Assembly: GCA_010909165.1 (NCBI GenBank)
Contig: MU008167.1
Location: forward strand, 1,290,001-1,354,000
DNA from: Anthoceros angustus
Taxonomy: Eukaryota; Streptophyta; Anthocerotopsida; Anthocerotales; Anthocerotaceae
Direction: 5' to 3'
Length of the DNA: 64,000 nucleotides
Positions within the stretch are counted from its first letter, which is position 1, and each line of letters begins with the position of its first letter. A program made the translations under genes and the position numbers. The notes beneath the pieces were generated by a model that was given only the letters and a program-made list of their open reading frames with translations, searched no databases and was not told the DNA's origin. Shown one piece after another: positions 34,481 to 44,683 of the stretch.

Positions 34481-34980
34481 TTGCGTCAGACGGGAGTGGC
34501 GCGCATTTGCCAAGCGTTGGCGATTATAGGAAGAGGACGGCTAGATGGCACACTGGTTGCCACCTGCCCGGTGGAGACGTTTACAAAATGCGGTGAACTG
34601 GAAGAGGCACCCCGGGATTTTGACAGCTTGCCCACGAAAGCCGTGGAAGCCGAAGCTGCAGGCAAGGAGCAGATGCTGAAGAGACCTAAGCAGAAGCTGC
34701 CGGCCCTTTCTGCTGCATCGCTCCCGGCTGGATCCAACATACCTTGAAAATGACAGACTATTTCAGAACGATATCCGGGCCATGCAAGAGGAAGGCGAGG
34801 ACTACACTCACTTCTGTGACGTATGTGCTCTTCCAGCAAGCTTATGCATGTGTGGGACAGGCTGCAGCCGTGCCTTGCCTTCTTGCACAGTTGCATTTTT
34901 CTGTATTTTCCTGCTTAGTTTCATGTAGCTGCTCTCTCGGCTGCCTGCCTTGGGGCACACTCCTAAATTCTGCACACAAC
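34481..34980 (+). pseudogene. PPR-gene fragment, copy 8
   Basis: Matches copy 7 nearly base for base. Contains KCGELEEA-like, FDSLPTK and MQEEGE words in different frames. Confidence 0.7.
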
Positions 34981-35572
34981 CAGGAGCATCTGAGGTTTCA
35001 GAACTATGAGATGTATGATTCTCCTGGGGACCTGCTCAGGAAGTAAATAGCCGGTTTTATATGCACCAGCCAACCTCTACGGTGCACTACCATATGTGTT
35101 CCAGGCATGACAGGATGTGGTTGTTACGGGAACGTTCCAGACTTCATGCGGCAAATTATCCCACATCGGGGAACTCAGTAGCGTGCACACAATCCGGTAT
35201 CATTTGGCCGGACCGTGCAAGTCTGTTCGTGGGTTAGTGGTCGTGCTCAGCCTCACGGCTGCAACCCACTCTATCTGCAAATTTTGGAATAGGGCTAGCT
35301 TTCGTGAGCCCTACGTTGCTACATATCTAATTTTGGAAGGGGCCAACTTGTTCAAGTCGGCCCTACACCACCGATGTTAAGCAGGATCGACAGTGCGCAT
35401 ATTCCAAGCATCTTGATTACATTGCATGAGACGTTTGTCGTCGCCGATGCTGAGTTCCGATTCGCTGCGATCTAGAGCAGCCGTTACAATTGTCGGAGGA
35501 GTCCAGCCACCTGCATAGCAGATAGGGCAGAACGGTGAGAAAAAGAACTGACTACGTTGCAGGGATCCTATG
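34981..35572. repeat. R1 box repeats
   Basis: Same as 25,261-25,847, with the ATCCCACATCGGGG box at 35,159 and the GGGCC..ACTTGTTCAAGT..GGCCC hairpin at 35,338. Confidence 0.65.
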
Positions 35573-36690
35573 GGTTCGGACTTTGGGTCTCGTCCTTCTC
35601 TTAGTTGTTTTAATTGTCATCAACCTGGGCATGTTGCTCAGTTTTGTCAATTTCCTGAAGTTCTAATTTTCCGCCAAGTAAAGGGTTATTGATGAGCCAC
35701 AAAGTAATGTTCCTCCGTTATTTTGTTTGTCTACATAACTCTCTATGCTTGTCTTGTTGAGTGCTGCTGGTGGTGTAGATGATGTATGGCATATTGATTC
35801 GTGCGGCTCAATATAACACTAATAAGCAAGATTGGTTTTCGAATTTTCAAATCAACGGATATATATTCGTGATAATTCCTCCTATCTCATTGAGGGGTGG
35901 GAGATAGTGGTGTTGTGAAGTATGATGGTTCTACTGCATATTTGCGTCATGTTCAGATATATTGGTCTCTAGAAATATATTCGATGATTTCGATATATTT
36001 TCTCGATGGGTTCAAAATGAATTTTCATCGATCGATTTTTCTTACATGACCGATCTCGGTGTTTGAACTTTTAAACAATATTATGAGCGTCTCATTGGTC
36101 GGATGCTTAAAATCTTGCGTACAAAATAATGGTGGTGAAGATACTTCAACAAATTTCAAACTTAATTATCTTCTTTGGTATTCAACATCATACTACTATT
36201 CCTTACTTACCGTAATAGAATGGTCGTAGAAATACAAAATAAAATTCTTGCTGGTGCTGTTTGTTGTATGTTATTTGGTATGAGTTTGGCTCCAATTTTT
36301 GGGTTGAAAAACAAAAATTGCCATTATGAATAGGGTTGTTTATGATATTCTTATGGATTAAACTCTAGAGGCATTGTGGACTGGTGTTCCTTCTTCAACA
36401 AATCTACATGTGTTTGGATGTGACAAGAGAGCAACTCCTAAGAGGATGTTGTCTTACCGTCATATTACAAATGCTTTAAATTTACTAGCACCAACAAATT
36501 GATAGAATATGTAAGGACCATAACAAGAGCTTTATACATATATAACAACAAGATACAAGATACACAGAGTGCACAAAATTAGATGTGCAAAATACTATTG
36601 TCTTACGGACCCTTATAAAGGTGGAGGACCTTCATGAGCTCGATGGTCTACCTTTGGACAAAGGGTTGGCCTCCCCTTTCCGGTCATGGC
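35573..36690 (+). mobile_element. Ty1/copia remnant D
   Basis: Starts like copy C within gag. The CFNCHQPGHVAQFC zinc knuckle is at 35,606-35,650. The protease word DDVWHID is followed by a deletion that removes the DSG frame (35,796). Integrase-like end to about 36,690. No reverse transcriptase or RNase H. Confidence 0.82.
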
Positions 36691-36852
36691 AAATTTCAAG
36701 CAACGAGTTTCCATCGCCCGCAAAGGTGTTGGCCGCCATCTTTAGGACGATCATGATTCCTAGAAACGCAGACGGTGGCAGAGGGTAAGTAGGTCCTTCT
36801 CTATCCTGGACGGCGATATCTTGGGGTGGTTGGGGTTATAGGGTAGATTAGT

Positions 36853-36880
36853 GCGGGGCACGCCCGACCGGGTGCCCCGC
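36853..36880. repeat. GC-rich perfect hairpin, copy 3
   Basis: GCGGGGCAC / GTGCCCCGC arms at the constant position before the LTR-like leader. Confidence 0.85.
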
Positions 36881-36939
36881 TATGTGTTGTCCCCGTCATG
36901 CCGTGGTGATACTAATCGCACTTGGGTTTAGTGTTTGAT

Positions 36940-37460
36940 TAGCATTAATTAATCTAATTACTTATCTTTAAGTAAGTAATTAGTGTTAATTAATCTAAAG
37001 TGCTTATGTTAATTAAGCGTAGATTAGTGTTAATTAATCTAATGTGCTTATGTTAATTACTGATTAGTTTTAATTAAACATGGTTAGCTAAGTGGATAAG
37101 CTCAAGTAATATGCTTTGGCATATTCCTTGCATATTATAGTGTATTCTTAGGATACAATAGCTAAGTGGATAAGCTCAAGTAATATGCTTTGACATATTC
37201 CTTGCATATTATAGTATATTCTTAGGATATTTCGCATATGCCGATGCCAATAGGATATCTTAGAATATGCCGATGCCGTGGTCTAGTATATATAGACCCT
37301 TCCATTGAGGACAAGCTCGATCATAGCTTGTCCTCTAGATATGCAATGCAAGGTGTTGTGAGGAGGCCAAAGCTATGACTCGAGCGATGTGTGAGGAATT
37401 TGCGTGTTGTTCTCGTGGGAGAGTGTGTTTGTGCCACGACGTGCGAGCTACTCCCTCCTG
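36940..37460 (+). promoter_or_regulatory. LTR-like leader, copy 4
   Basis: AT palindrome, tandem repeats, GTCTAGTATATATAGACC with central TATA (about 37,281-37,298), and the hairpin GAGGACAAGCT (37,307-37,317) / AGCTTGTCCTC (37,325-37,335). Followed by a leader with GTGCCACGACGTGCGAGC that is shared with the methyltransferase-like region. Confidence 0.55.
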
Positions 37461-37510
37461 TTACAAGCTATGATCTCGTGTGTACACTGATAGGGTGACC
37501 AGGCTTAGTG

Positions 37511-37562
37511 TGATGCTAGGCGATGCTAGGCGATGCCAGGCGATGCTAGGCGATGCCAGGCG
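37511..37562. repeat. 10-bp satellite, copy 4
   Basis: GATGCTAGGC units alternating with GATGCCAGGC variants. Confidence 0.9.
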
Positions 37563-37617
37563 ACGCCGCCTCTTAAGCAGGCAAGGGACTCGAGTGTGCC
37601 CAAGGCTTGAGGCCTAG

Positions 37618-37895
37618 AGGACCAAGCCCAAGGCGAAGGAGAGGAGGAGAAGAGGCGAAGCCCAAGTCCAAGGCCAAGAGGAGGAGGCGAAGAAGCCCAA
37701 GCCCAAGGCCAAGAGGAGGAGGCGAAGCCCAAGCCCAAGGCCAAGGAGGAGGCGAGCCCAAGCCAAGGAGAGGAGGCGAAGCCCAAGCCCAAGGCCAAGG
37801 AGGAGGCGAAGCCCAAGTCCAAGGCCAAGGAGAGGAGGCGAAGCCCAAGTCCAAGGCCAAGGAGAGGAGGCGAAGGCGAAGAAGCCCATACCAAG
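37618..37895 (+). repeat. Lys/Pro-rich minisatellite, copy 4
   Basis: Nine or so units coding KPKSKAK-type words. Here GAAGCCCAAGCCCAAGGCCAAG variants predominate. Ends at the constant border ACCAAGGAGAGGAATGAGGC. Confidence 0.85.
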
Positions 37896-38269
37896 GAGAG
37901 GAATGAGGCGTCCACAGGGGCTGGCCTTTAAGGCCAACCAACCAAGGAGAAACAAAGTATTTTACTCTTGGGCCCTGATTCCAAGGGATAAGGGAGAAGT
38001 GGATAGACATGGGTATGTCATCAGTCCATTTGATTTCACTTTCCAAAACTCCTAGTTAGGCAAGACCGATCTGCACTAATCCACCCCACGGTGCTTAACT
38101 ATGGAGTTCCTATGCCTTTGCTATCCAACTCACCCAAATACATTTTTGACATGATATAGCAGAGTATTTGTATGCAATTTTAACATGCATAGATACTTAG
38201 AGGTTTCACTAATCACGATCTAAGATAGCGGAGTGTGTTAACCTTGATTAAGGGTTTGATCTAGCCACT
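37896..38269. other. Gypsy leader between minisatellite and gag, unit 3
   Basis: Intact leader that serves as the uninterrupted reference for the amylase patch at 15,851-16,119: TCCATTTGATTTCAC and AAAACTCCTAGTTAG both occur here around 38,025-38,058. No gene is seen. Confidence 0.6.
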
Positions 38270-39640
38270 AACCGCCTGGAGTGCATGCCTGGACACACTC
38301 GATCCGGACGGAGCTACCAACCAGCAAGTCCATCAGAGCGAATTCGAAGTCCCGACCAAGAGGAAGAAGTGCGAACACCTCGATTTTGGTACCACCGAAG
38401 GACGCGGAGGAACCCAGCGACACAATCAACAATCTTTGAAGGATCTGTGAGTGGCAACACACAAGACACGTTAGTGCGGGACAACTCGGAAGCGACAGCG
38501 AGGAGGACTTGTCTCTTGGAGTCGTCAAGATGGGAGGAGACAAGGATCGAATGGAGTTGTTCACAGGACGAGCGGGCACCTTGCCACTGGAGGACTTCAT
38601 CGAGAAGTACGTGCGGTGTGCGGAGATGGAATTGAAGACCGGATACGACACGGCTTCATCCAAATGCCAAGTACTTGGGGATGAAGCATTGGCGTGCTAT
38701 CGCGAGCACAAGGCGAGGTTGTTGAGCGGCACCTTGCCACCGGAGGACCAGTGAGTAGGCCGAGCTAGGGAACCAAAGTAGACGAGAAGGTCACCGAGTG
38801 AGCACGATCCCATCAAGAGATGTTTGACATCTTCCTACTGGAGTTTCGCAAGCACGGATGAGAAGATCTCCGAAATGACACTTCAAGATGAAGTCGCGAT
38901 CGCAAAGATGGCCATCAAGAATCGACCAGTTGGTACGTGACACCAAGATCATGAGTGACCGATCGCAGAGAAGTACTTGCATTGCCATATGCATCATGAA
39001 GGTGCAACAAGCGTGCACAAGACGGGGCAACACTACACCTCAAGGAAGTGTACGAGATGGTCGACAAGATAGGGCCCGACACTTTCTCTCGTGCTGTGCA
39101 AGTGATTACTCCAAGACAAGTAGGAGTGGTGGACGACATGACCGACGCGGAGGTCGAGTGGAGGAGCTCGAGACAAGCCACCCCACACAGCCCCTGGGGA
39201 CGAGCCCCCGCGTGAGGTGCCGAGGACGGACCATTCCCTCATGAGTGCGAGCATGCATTCGGAGGAGTCAAGGGTGAGGAGCCATGCCCTAGGTGTGGAG
39301 GTACGGCACAATGAAGCGGCATGTTGGGAGAAGCATCCGAATTGCGGCCTACGGGTTATCGAGCAAAGAACCCCGCCAATGCATCCGGCCAACCTCATCC
39401 ACAAAATCAAGAGCAAAGGCGCCGTGGAGGAGGCACTGCCAAGTCCCGTGGACAAAAGAAACGGAAGCATCAAAGAAGACGATGGACAGCTACGTGGCAC
39501 GCCTTGCAAAGCTGGAGAAGTTGGCAGGAAGGCGAAGATCAAGGAGAGCAGCAGCTCATCATCGAGGACGAAGAAGATGAGCACAAGCTTGGATACATGG
39601 CGATCGTGACCAGATCCAAGGGCAGGAAGAAACCTCCGCA
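38270..39640 (+). mobile_element. Ty3/gypsy-like gag remnant, unit 3
   Basis: The region 38,509-38,754 is open for 81 codons and reads MGGDKDRMELF, EDFIEKYVRCAEMELKTGY and LGDEALACYREHKARLL, a helical acidic/basic pattern fitting a capsid. EVYEMVDKIGP follows near 39,049. A knuckle-like CPRCGG lies near 39,285. Many stops between. Confidence 0.62.
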
Positions 39641-40115
39641 GCTACGAGAAGATAGCTCAGAGGAAGAAGAGGATGTCGAGGTACACTGCTTGGTCACTGA
39701 TGCAGACACATTTGATGTCTTGCTCGGAGCGGACGCTTTGTACAAACCTGGAGTCATGGTGGATTTGTGGACGGAGATCTACTATCGATCAGCCGAGAAG
39801 CTGGAGCAAAACCGATGAACGGATTGCCCGCATCCCTCTGCATGCGTGGCAAGGATCATGAGAACCTCATTGCCAGCGGCCTACCTGGTTTGGTCAGAGT
39901 GAAGGACACGCCATACGTGCTTGAACCTCTTGGCGTGTGTCTAACAACCGCAACTAACCCGATGGAGGATTTCGACGAGAAGGAGGAAGACAAGCTAGGT
40001 TGCAACCACCCTGAGGAGGTTCTTCAAGTCACTCGGACGGAGTCAGGATCGCAGAATGAGCCGTGTGGTGGAGGACGGTGCAAGAGGACCAAGTGTCCTA
40101 TGAGTCAAGAACTGT
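39641..40115 (+). mobile_element. Gypsy-like protease end, unit 3 (internal deletion)
   Basis: EEEEDV (39,661-39,678) is joined directly to VHCLVTDADTFDVLLGADAL. About 630 bp present in unit 2 are missing. The joint is the word GATGTC/TTGTC, giving a TGTC microhomology. The joined stretch is open (39,321-39,818). A Cys-rich end follows near 40,060. Confidence 0.62.
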
Positions 40116-40190
40116 AAGTTCTGCCTAGGGTTGAGCCTGCTTGTGACCTAACATCTGTGTCATCACATGGCGACCTCGGAAGAAAGCATA

Positions 40191-40315
40191 GTGATGGTGG
40201 AACTTTGAGGCATCGACCGCTTGGTCAATAAGAGTGGCATCAAAGTATGAAGATACGTGCATTGCACCGGATCCAAAAGCAAGGATTGTGCCACGATGTG
40301 CGAGCTACTCCCTGC
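40191..40315 (+). pseudogene. C5-DNA-methyltransferase motif-I-like remnant, unit 3
   Basis: VMVEL reads at 40,191-40,205. The glycine loop is broken by a small deletion (AACTTTGAGG against AACTCTTTGGAGG in unit 2). The part before the acidic strand is fuller here (LVNKSGIK), helping spacing. Weaker than the unit 2 copy. Confidence 0.4.
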
Positions 40316-40459
40316 TGTTACAGGTTGCACCTATATATCTCGCAGACGATTGTTTGCTTGGTTGTTGGTCGAGGAAGTGCTTATATGAATTCAAGTGCTT
40401 ACCTCGACATCCCCTTTCGTCTTGGGTAGATGGGATTTCCATCTCGCTCCTTTTATAAA

Positions 40460-41448
40460 GTCTCCACATTCCCTTTGGACAATTTGTTCATCTCAAACCG
40501 GGTCTTGTGCCTCTAAAGGAAAAAACTTGCCATAAGGAAAAAGCCATACTTAAGAGTCTCCAGAAAGTCTACTTCTGTCTTAGGACTTATTGTTCAATAA
40601 ATCGTCTGTGGTTGTAGAAGTAGAAAACTGTTTAGACACAACATTGAGGTGGCACCGAGTTGATCTGTCGGTGGTGTCATGAGAAGGGGAAAAAGAAAAG
40701 TAGGGCTTCTCCCTTAATCCTCTTTCGTACACCATATACAACACCCCGGGGATTAGCATATAAGTGTTTGCTACTAGAAATAAAGGAGAGAGACACACCC
40801 ATGTGGAAAAGCAAAACGTTTTTGAGGGAGGAGAGATGATGGGGGAAGAGCCCATCTAGCAGAGGCTGGCAGGCAGGCATATGTCACACCTACCGCTTGG
40901 AAAAAAAAGACTCCCCACTTTGATTGATCCGTACAGTTTTCATGTTTGGTGCGCGAAGTCTTGCAAACACGTTTCGATTCACTCGTGGACGTCTCACTTG
41001 CAGGAAGCGCGAGCGGCTGATGTACGTACATCCGCTGCCAAGTCCGGAGCAGCCAAGGAGCACTTGAGAGAAAGCGGAGCAGCTGACGGGCCAGGCCTGT
41101 TGTTGATGAAGCGTTCAGACCCAGCTTTGTGACGCATGTCCAGAAACGAGGACTGGTAGTCTGGCCGACAGAGTCTCACAAGGAGCGAGTTCTGACTGAT
41201 CGGTGTTCGCAGAAACAGACCAATTCTGTGAAAGCCAATTCGTGGTGGGTGGAAGCGGTTTCGAAAGTCTGTTCAGGTCGGGAACAGGTTATGCGGTGCC
41301 TACACTTGACAGTTGCAGAAGGACTTGTCTAACGTCTAGAGAACAAGTTTTGAAATGCCTCTCTCGTGCGAGTTCCTCTGAGAACTGGGAGAATATTGAA
41401 TGGAGCAGCGTAGAGCTGGCTGGGCAGGTCCCAATCTCCACTTGAGGG
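40460..41448. repeat. 0.9-kb spacer, copy 3 (amylase downstream flank)
   Basis: Flank directly downstream of the full-length amylase. Compared with copies 1 and 2 it carries an extra segment at about 41,080-41,180 (GACGGGCCAGGCCTG to GTCTGGCCGACAG). If this is the parent locus, the other copies lost this piece. No gene is seen. Confidence 0.6.
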
Positions 41449-41577
41449 ACGTGCATGAGCAGTCCTTTCGGATTTGTGCTCTGTAGCTACTAATACAAGG
41501 AAGAATGAAGAATGTTACACAGGTACATCCAGACGTTCTTGACGAACACGCTGGAGGTGGTGTTGTTTTCAGCGTTT

Positions 41578-43293
41578 TCAGCTTCCACGCTCCCACACTT
41601 TATAATCGGGCCCCTCTAAGGCAAGCTTCCAGTTATGCCCCTGCGGCCAGTAGTCCCCAGGCCCGATCTTGACGACGAGGCCATCGTCGATGATAGCAGC
41701 GTAAAACTCCTTCCTAGCCTCAAGAATATCGGTGGAGCTCCTGGAGTGAATGTTGGCCTTCTTCCTCAAGGCGATGAGCTTCCGGATTGGCTCCCGCAGC
41801 GTAGGGTCTTTGATGTGGTCGTAGAAGACGGCAACATGGCCCGGGTGCGTGAGGATGTAAGCATAGCCCTGCAGCTCCTTCCCGGCCGGGAAGCGCCAGT
41901 GGCCCTGCGTGGATCCCGTGTCGTGGTTGTCGATGAAGGTAACGGCCCGGGCGGACCACCATCCGAGCACCCCGGGGTTTGCGCTTGTTGTCCGTGAGCC
42001 GCCAGTACTCGCACCTCTCGATGGCCGCATGCAGAACGCCCTTGGTGGTGAAGTCGAAGGCGGCCGCCTTGTCCCCGTGGCGTTGATCCAGTTCACGATC
42101 CGCTGCCGGTGCGCGTTCTGGTTGAAATCAAGCTCCCCGTTGCTGTAGGACATGCAGTCCCCAGAACTCCCCTACGGAGAAGGCGGGCTGGCTGGCGTCG
42201 ATGTATTCCTTCACATGCCCGCCCCAGAAGCCGCGGACGTAGTCGAACCTCCAGCCGTCGAAGCCGACCTCGGATTTCAGCCACTGCAGCCACTCGCAGA
42301 GATCCCGCCGGACGAAGTCCTGGAGTGGTCGATGTTCGGGGCGGCGTGGAAGTTCTCCCGCTGCTGCTGTGGTTGCCCCGGCCTTGAAGTTAGGGTCGTC
42401 GGAGACGATGGCCCGGTCGTTCCAGTTCATCTTCCCGCCGTACACATTCCAGATGCCCCTGGCTGTTCTGCGCCTGCGCGCAGCGGTGGTTCACCACGAT
42501 GTCTGCCAGAACCTGGATGCCTACGCTGTGGAGCTTGGCGATGGCTTCCTTCAGGTCGGCCAGGCTGCCGTACTTGGAGTCCAGGTTGTACAGGTCTGTT
42601 GGCATGTAACCCTCGGGAGCCATGGACTGGGATGGAGGGGAGCCAGATGGAAGTGAACCCAAATCCGACCAGGTCGTCTGCTTGGGATGCGATGGTCTTG
42701 TACCAGTTGTCTGATTTGTGGGACTCCCAGTTGAAGCCTTGGAGAAGAATCTGGGTCTCTGGTTCAGCCGGCTTGGGCTTGGGGGCGGGCTGGACTGGAA
42801 GGAGGGGCATCTTTGGTGCTGCAGGCTTGGGGGTGGGAGGGGCAAGGGGTGGGGATATTGCTGCCGCTGCTGCTTCGCCTCTGATTCGCAGAATCTTGCT
42901 CCTGTGGACCTCTACTGGGAGTGGTGGGAGTTGTTGGGTCTTCAGCTTTGAGGACAGCACAGGAACTCAGTGGCGTTAATGGAATGCTATGGAGTTGGAA
43001 GCTTCCCTGATTTGACAGCCATGGACCTCTAGGCTTTCCTTGTGTTGTGGAGAGGATAAGACGATGCCATCCTTGGAGGGAGCCACCTGCTTGGATTGCA
43101 AGGCGGGAAAATATGTTGCTGCAATAGAAGAAGCTGCTGCTGATGTTGCTGTTGCTTGTTGCTGCTGCAGAAGAGGAAATGGAGACGGTATCTTATTGTG
43201 TCCTCCTGGAGAGCAAGAAGAACATGGGTTGATGAAATTTGAAATGCACGTGTGAGACGAGGTAGGTTGAGGAGAACTAGGAGAAGGAAGCAT
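41578..43293 (-). CDS. Plastid alpha-amylase, AMY3 type (frameshifted as sequenced)
   Basis: Alpha-amylase (GH13) hydrolyses internal alpha-1,4 bonds of starch. Plant plastid AMY3-type enzymes share the words ILLQGFNWESHKS near 42,735, EGYMPTDLYNLDS, VLADIVVNHRCA, FDGWRFDYVRGFWGG, and FIDNHDTGSTQGHWRFP, all read here, ending in PDYKVWERGS and TGA at 41,578. The first exon (43,027-43,293) starts MLPSPSS and is Ser/Ala/Gln-rich with few acids, as expected for a transit peptide. An 81-bp GT-AG intron (42,946-43,026) is proposed. The catalytic Asp in GWRFD and the invariant NHD are present. Single-base shifts occur near 42,632, 42,460, 42,350 and 42,160, at C or G runs, so sequencing error and true pseudogenisation cannot be told apart. 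No CBM45 starch-binding domains are seen upstream. This is the only copy with a 5' end and seems to be the source of the four partial copies. Confidence 0.8.
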
Positions 43294-43295
43294 AC

Positions 43296-44683
43296 CTGTC
43301 TGTACTCCTTGATGAGCCTCCGCTTCTCAATCCGATCGGGTGTGAGTGATGTTTGAACCACCGGGGTTCTGGGTTTCAGATGGAACTGCTTCAAGCCGGT
43401 GTAGGGTCTGGAACTTGCAGAAGCGCCGCCTGGCACGGTAATGCGCACAGATTTGGGCCCCTCGTCCTGATTGATCAAATTTGTCCTCCGGCCGGAACCG
43501 ATATCTTCACTATGCATTGAACCAACATCTGTCATCCGGTCTAAACCATAATCGCCAGCATTGACCTCGCGCACCACGCCGTATTGTCCTCCGAGGAAGA
43601 CAGCTCCGGCTACAGATTGAGGCAAAGCAGTGACGAGCCCGTCGATCTTAGTCGTCGCCCCAGCTCCCAAAAAATTAGTCACTGAGTTAGCCTCTTCCAT
43701 GATTTCTGAGCTGCCTGCGCTCGGCTTCCCAGGCGCTGGCTTCTTCCCATCTTGTGGTTCCAGTGACACCCCCTGCACGAGCTCCTGAAGTGGTATCAGA
43801 TTTGGAAATTCGAGTTGAGGAGTAGCAGACAGAGCTCTAGCCGCCTCCTCGTCTTCAAAAGCTGTCAGCATGACGGTTTCCAACCACTTCATCACTGTGT
43901 GGATAGTCACTCCTTTCTGCGTGAACTTGGTCCTCCTATTAGTAGGCATGAGGGAGAATCTCTTGGGCTTCACCTTGGAGCCCTTGGGCAGCCACTCACG
44001 CGGTGTGCATACCACGAAGGCGAAGTTGCCCCATGCATCGAACCCAGCGGAGCCTGGCATCCAGATGAGATTGTCTGGGGATGTGAATTGCAGCACATGC
44101 TGGTCAGCTTGTTTGATCTCGCCCTCCCCAGTGAACTTAGGTAGTCCAAGATCATCGCCCCTTATGTGCCCAAGAAGATGAACCTTCCCTCCTTTGGCGT
44201 AAGACCTCCCAGTTGCCTTCTTCAAGTCCATGGGAAGAGGGGTGAAGATGGGCAACTGGTCATCGCAGCACACTAGTGTCAGGTCCAGAGAATTGCTGGT
44301 AAGGAAGAACCTGCACCACAGGAACACCAACATCAAGCCCTCGCCACCACGCCCACATGAAGAAAGAAGCCATCCCAATTTTAAGCATGCAGAACCTACC
44401 GTTGAGGATAAAGCTTGCGTCTGAAGGTGCAGTTGTGTAGAATGAAGGTGACCTCTCCACCGATTGCATCTTTCCCCTCTGGCAGAGTGCTGTGGGTAGT
44501 GAGCACCAAAGCTTTATGCACCAGAATGCAAGTGGCCTGCCCATGGAGTGACTTGATCCCTTGGCCCTGCAAGACCCCAAGGACGGAGTGCCAGCCCCGG
44601 ACATACGCTTTGACATTGAACACCGCATTCTTGGCCCTGCAAAGCCTTCCCAGACAACCCCTTGGAGACGGTGAGTCTGCCAT
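43296..44683 (-). CDS. Unknown plant protein, at least two exons
   Basis: I do not recognise this protein. The main exon (43,296-44,310) reads FFLTSNSLDLTLVCCDDQLP, RSYAKGGKVHLLGHIRGDD, DNLIWMPGSAGFDAWGNFAF and GVTIHTVMKWLETVM, ending IEKRRLIKEYRQ before a GT donor. It joins upstream through a 89-bp GT-AG intron to FNVKAYVRGWHSVLGVLQGQ...RRKLYPQR (44,400-44,683). An ATG at 44,683 is the nearest start. An open region further up, with Ser/Cys-rich MAVAPSCCC at about 45,000, might encode a transit peptide if another intron exists. Beyond the donor the same frame stays open to 43,029, overlapping the first amylase exon. A lumenal or plastid role is a guess. Confidence 0.6.

Noticed and set aside
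37526-37915. Leu/Trp/Ala-rich open frames opposite the minisatellites (also 12,052, 15,428 and 27,824)
   Set aside because: Produced by the complement of the Lys/Pro repeat; no independent support.
7801-43000. A complete retrotransposon with reverse transcriptase
   Set aside because: No YxDD-type reverse transcriptase, RNase H or paired LTRs were found for either the copia or the gypsy-like remnants.
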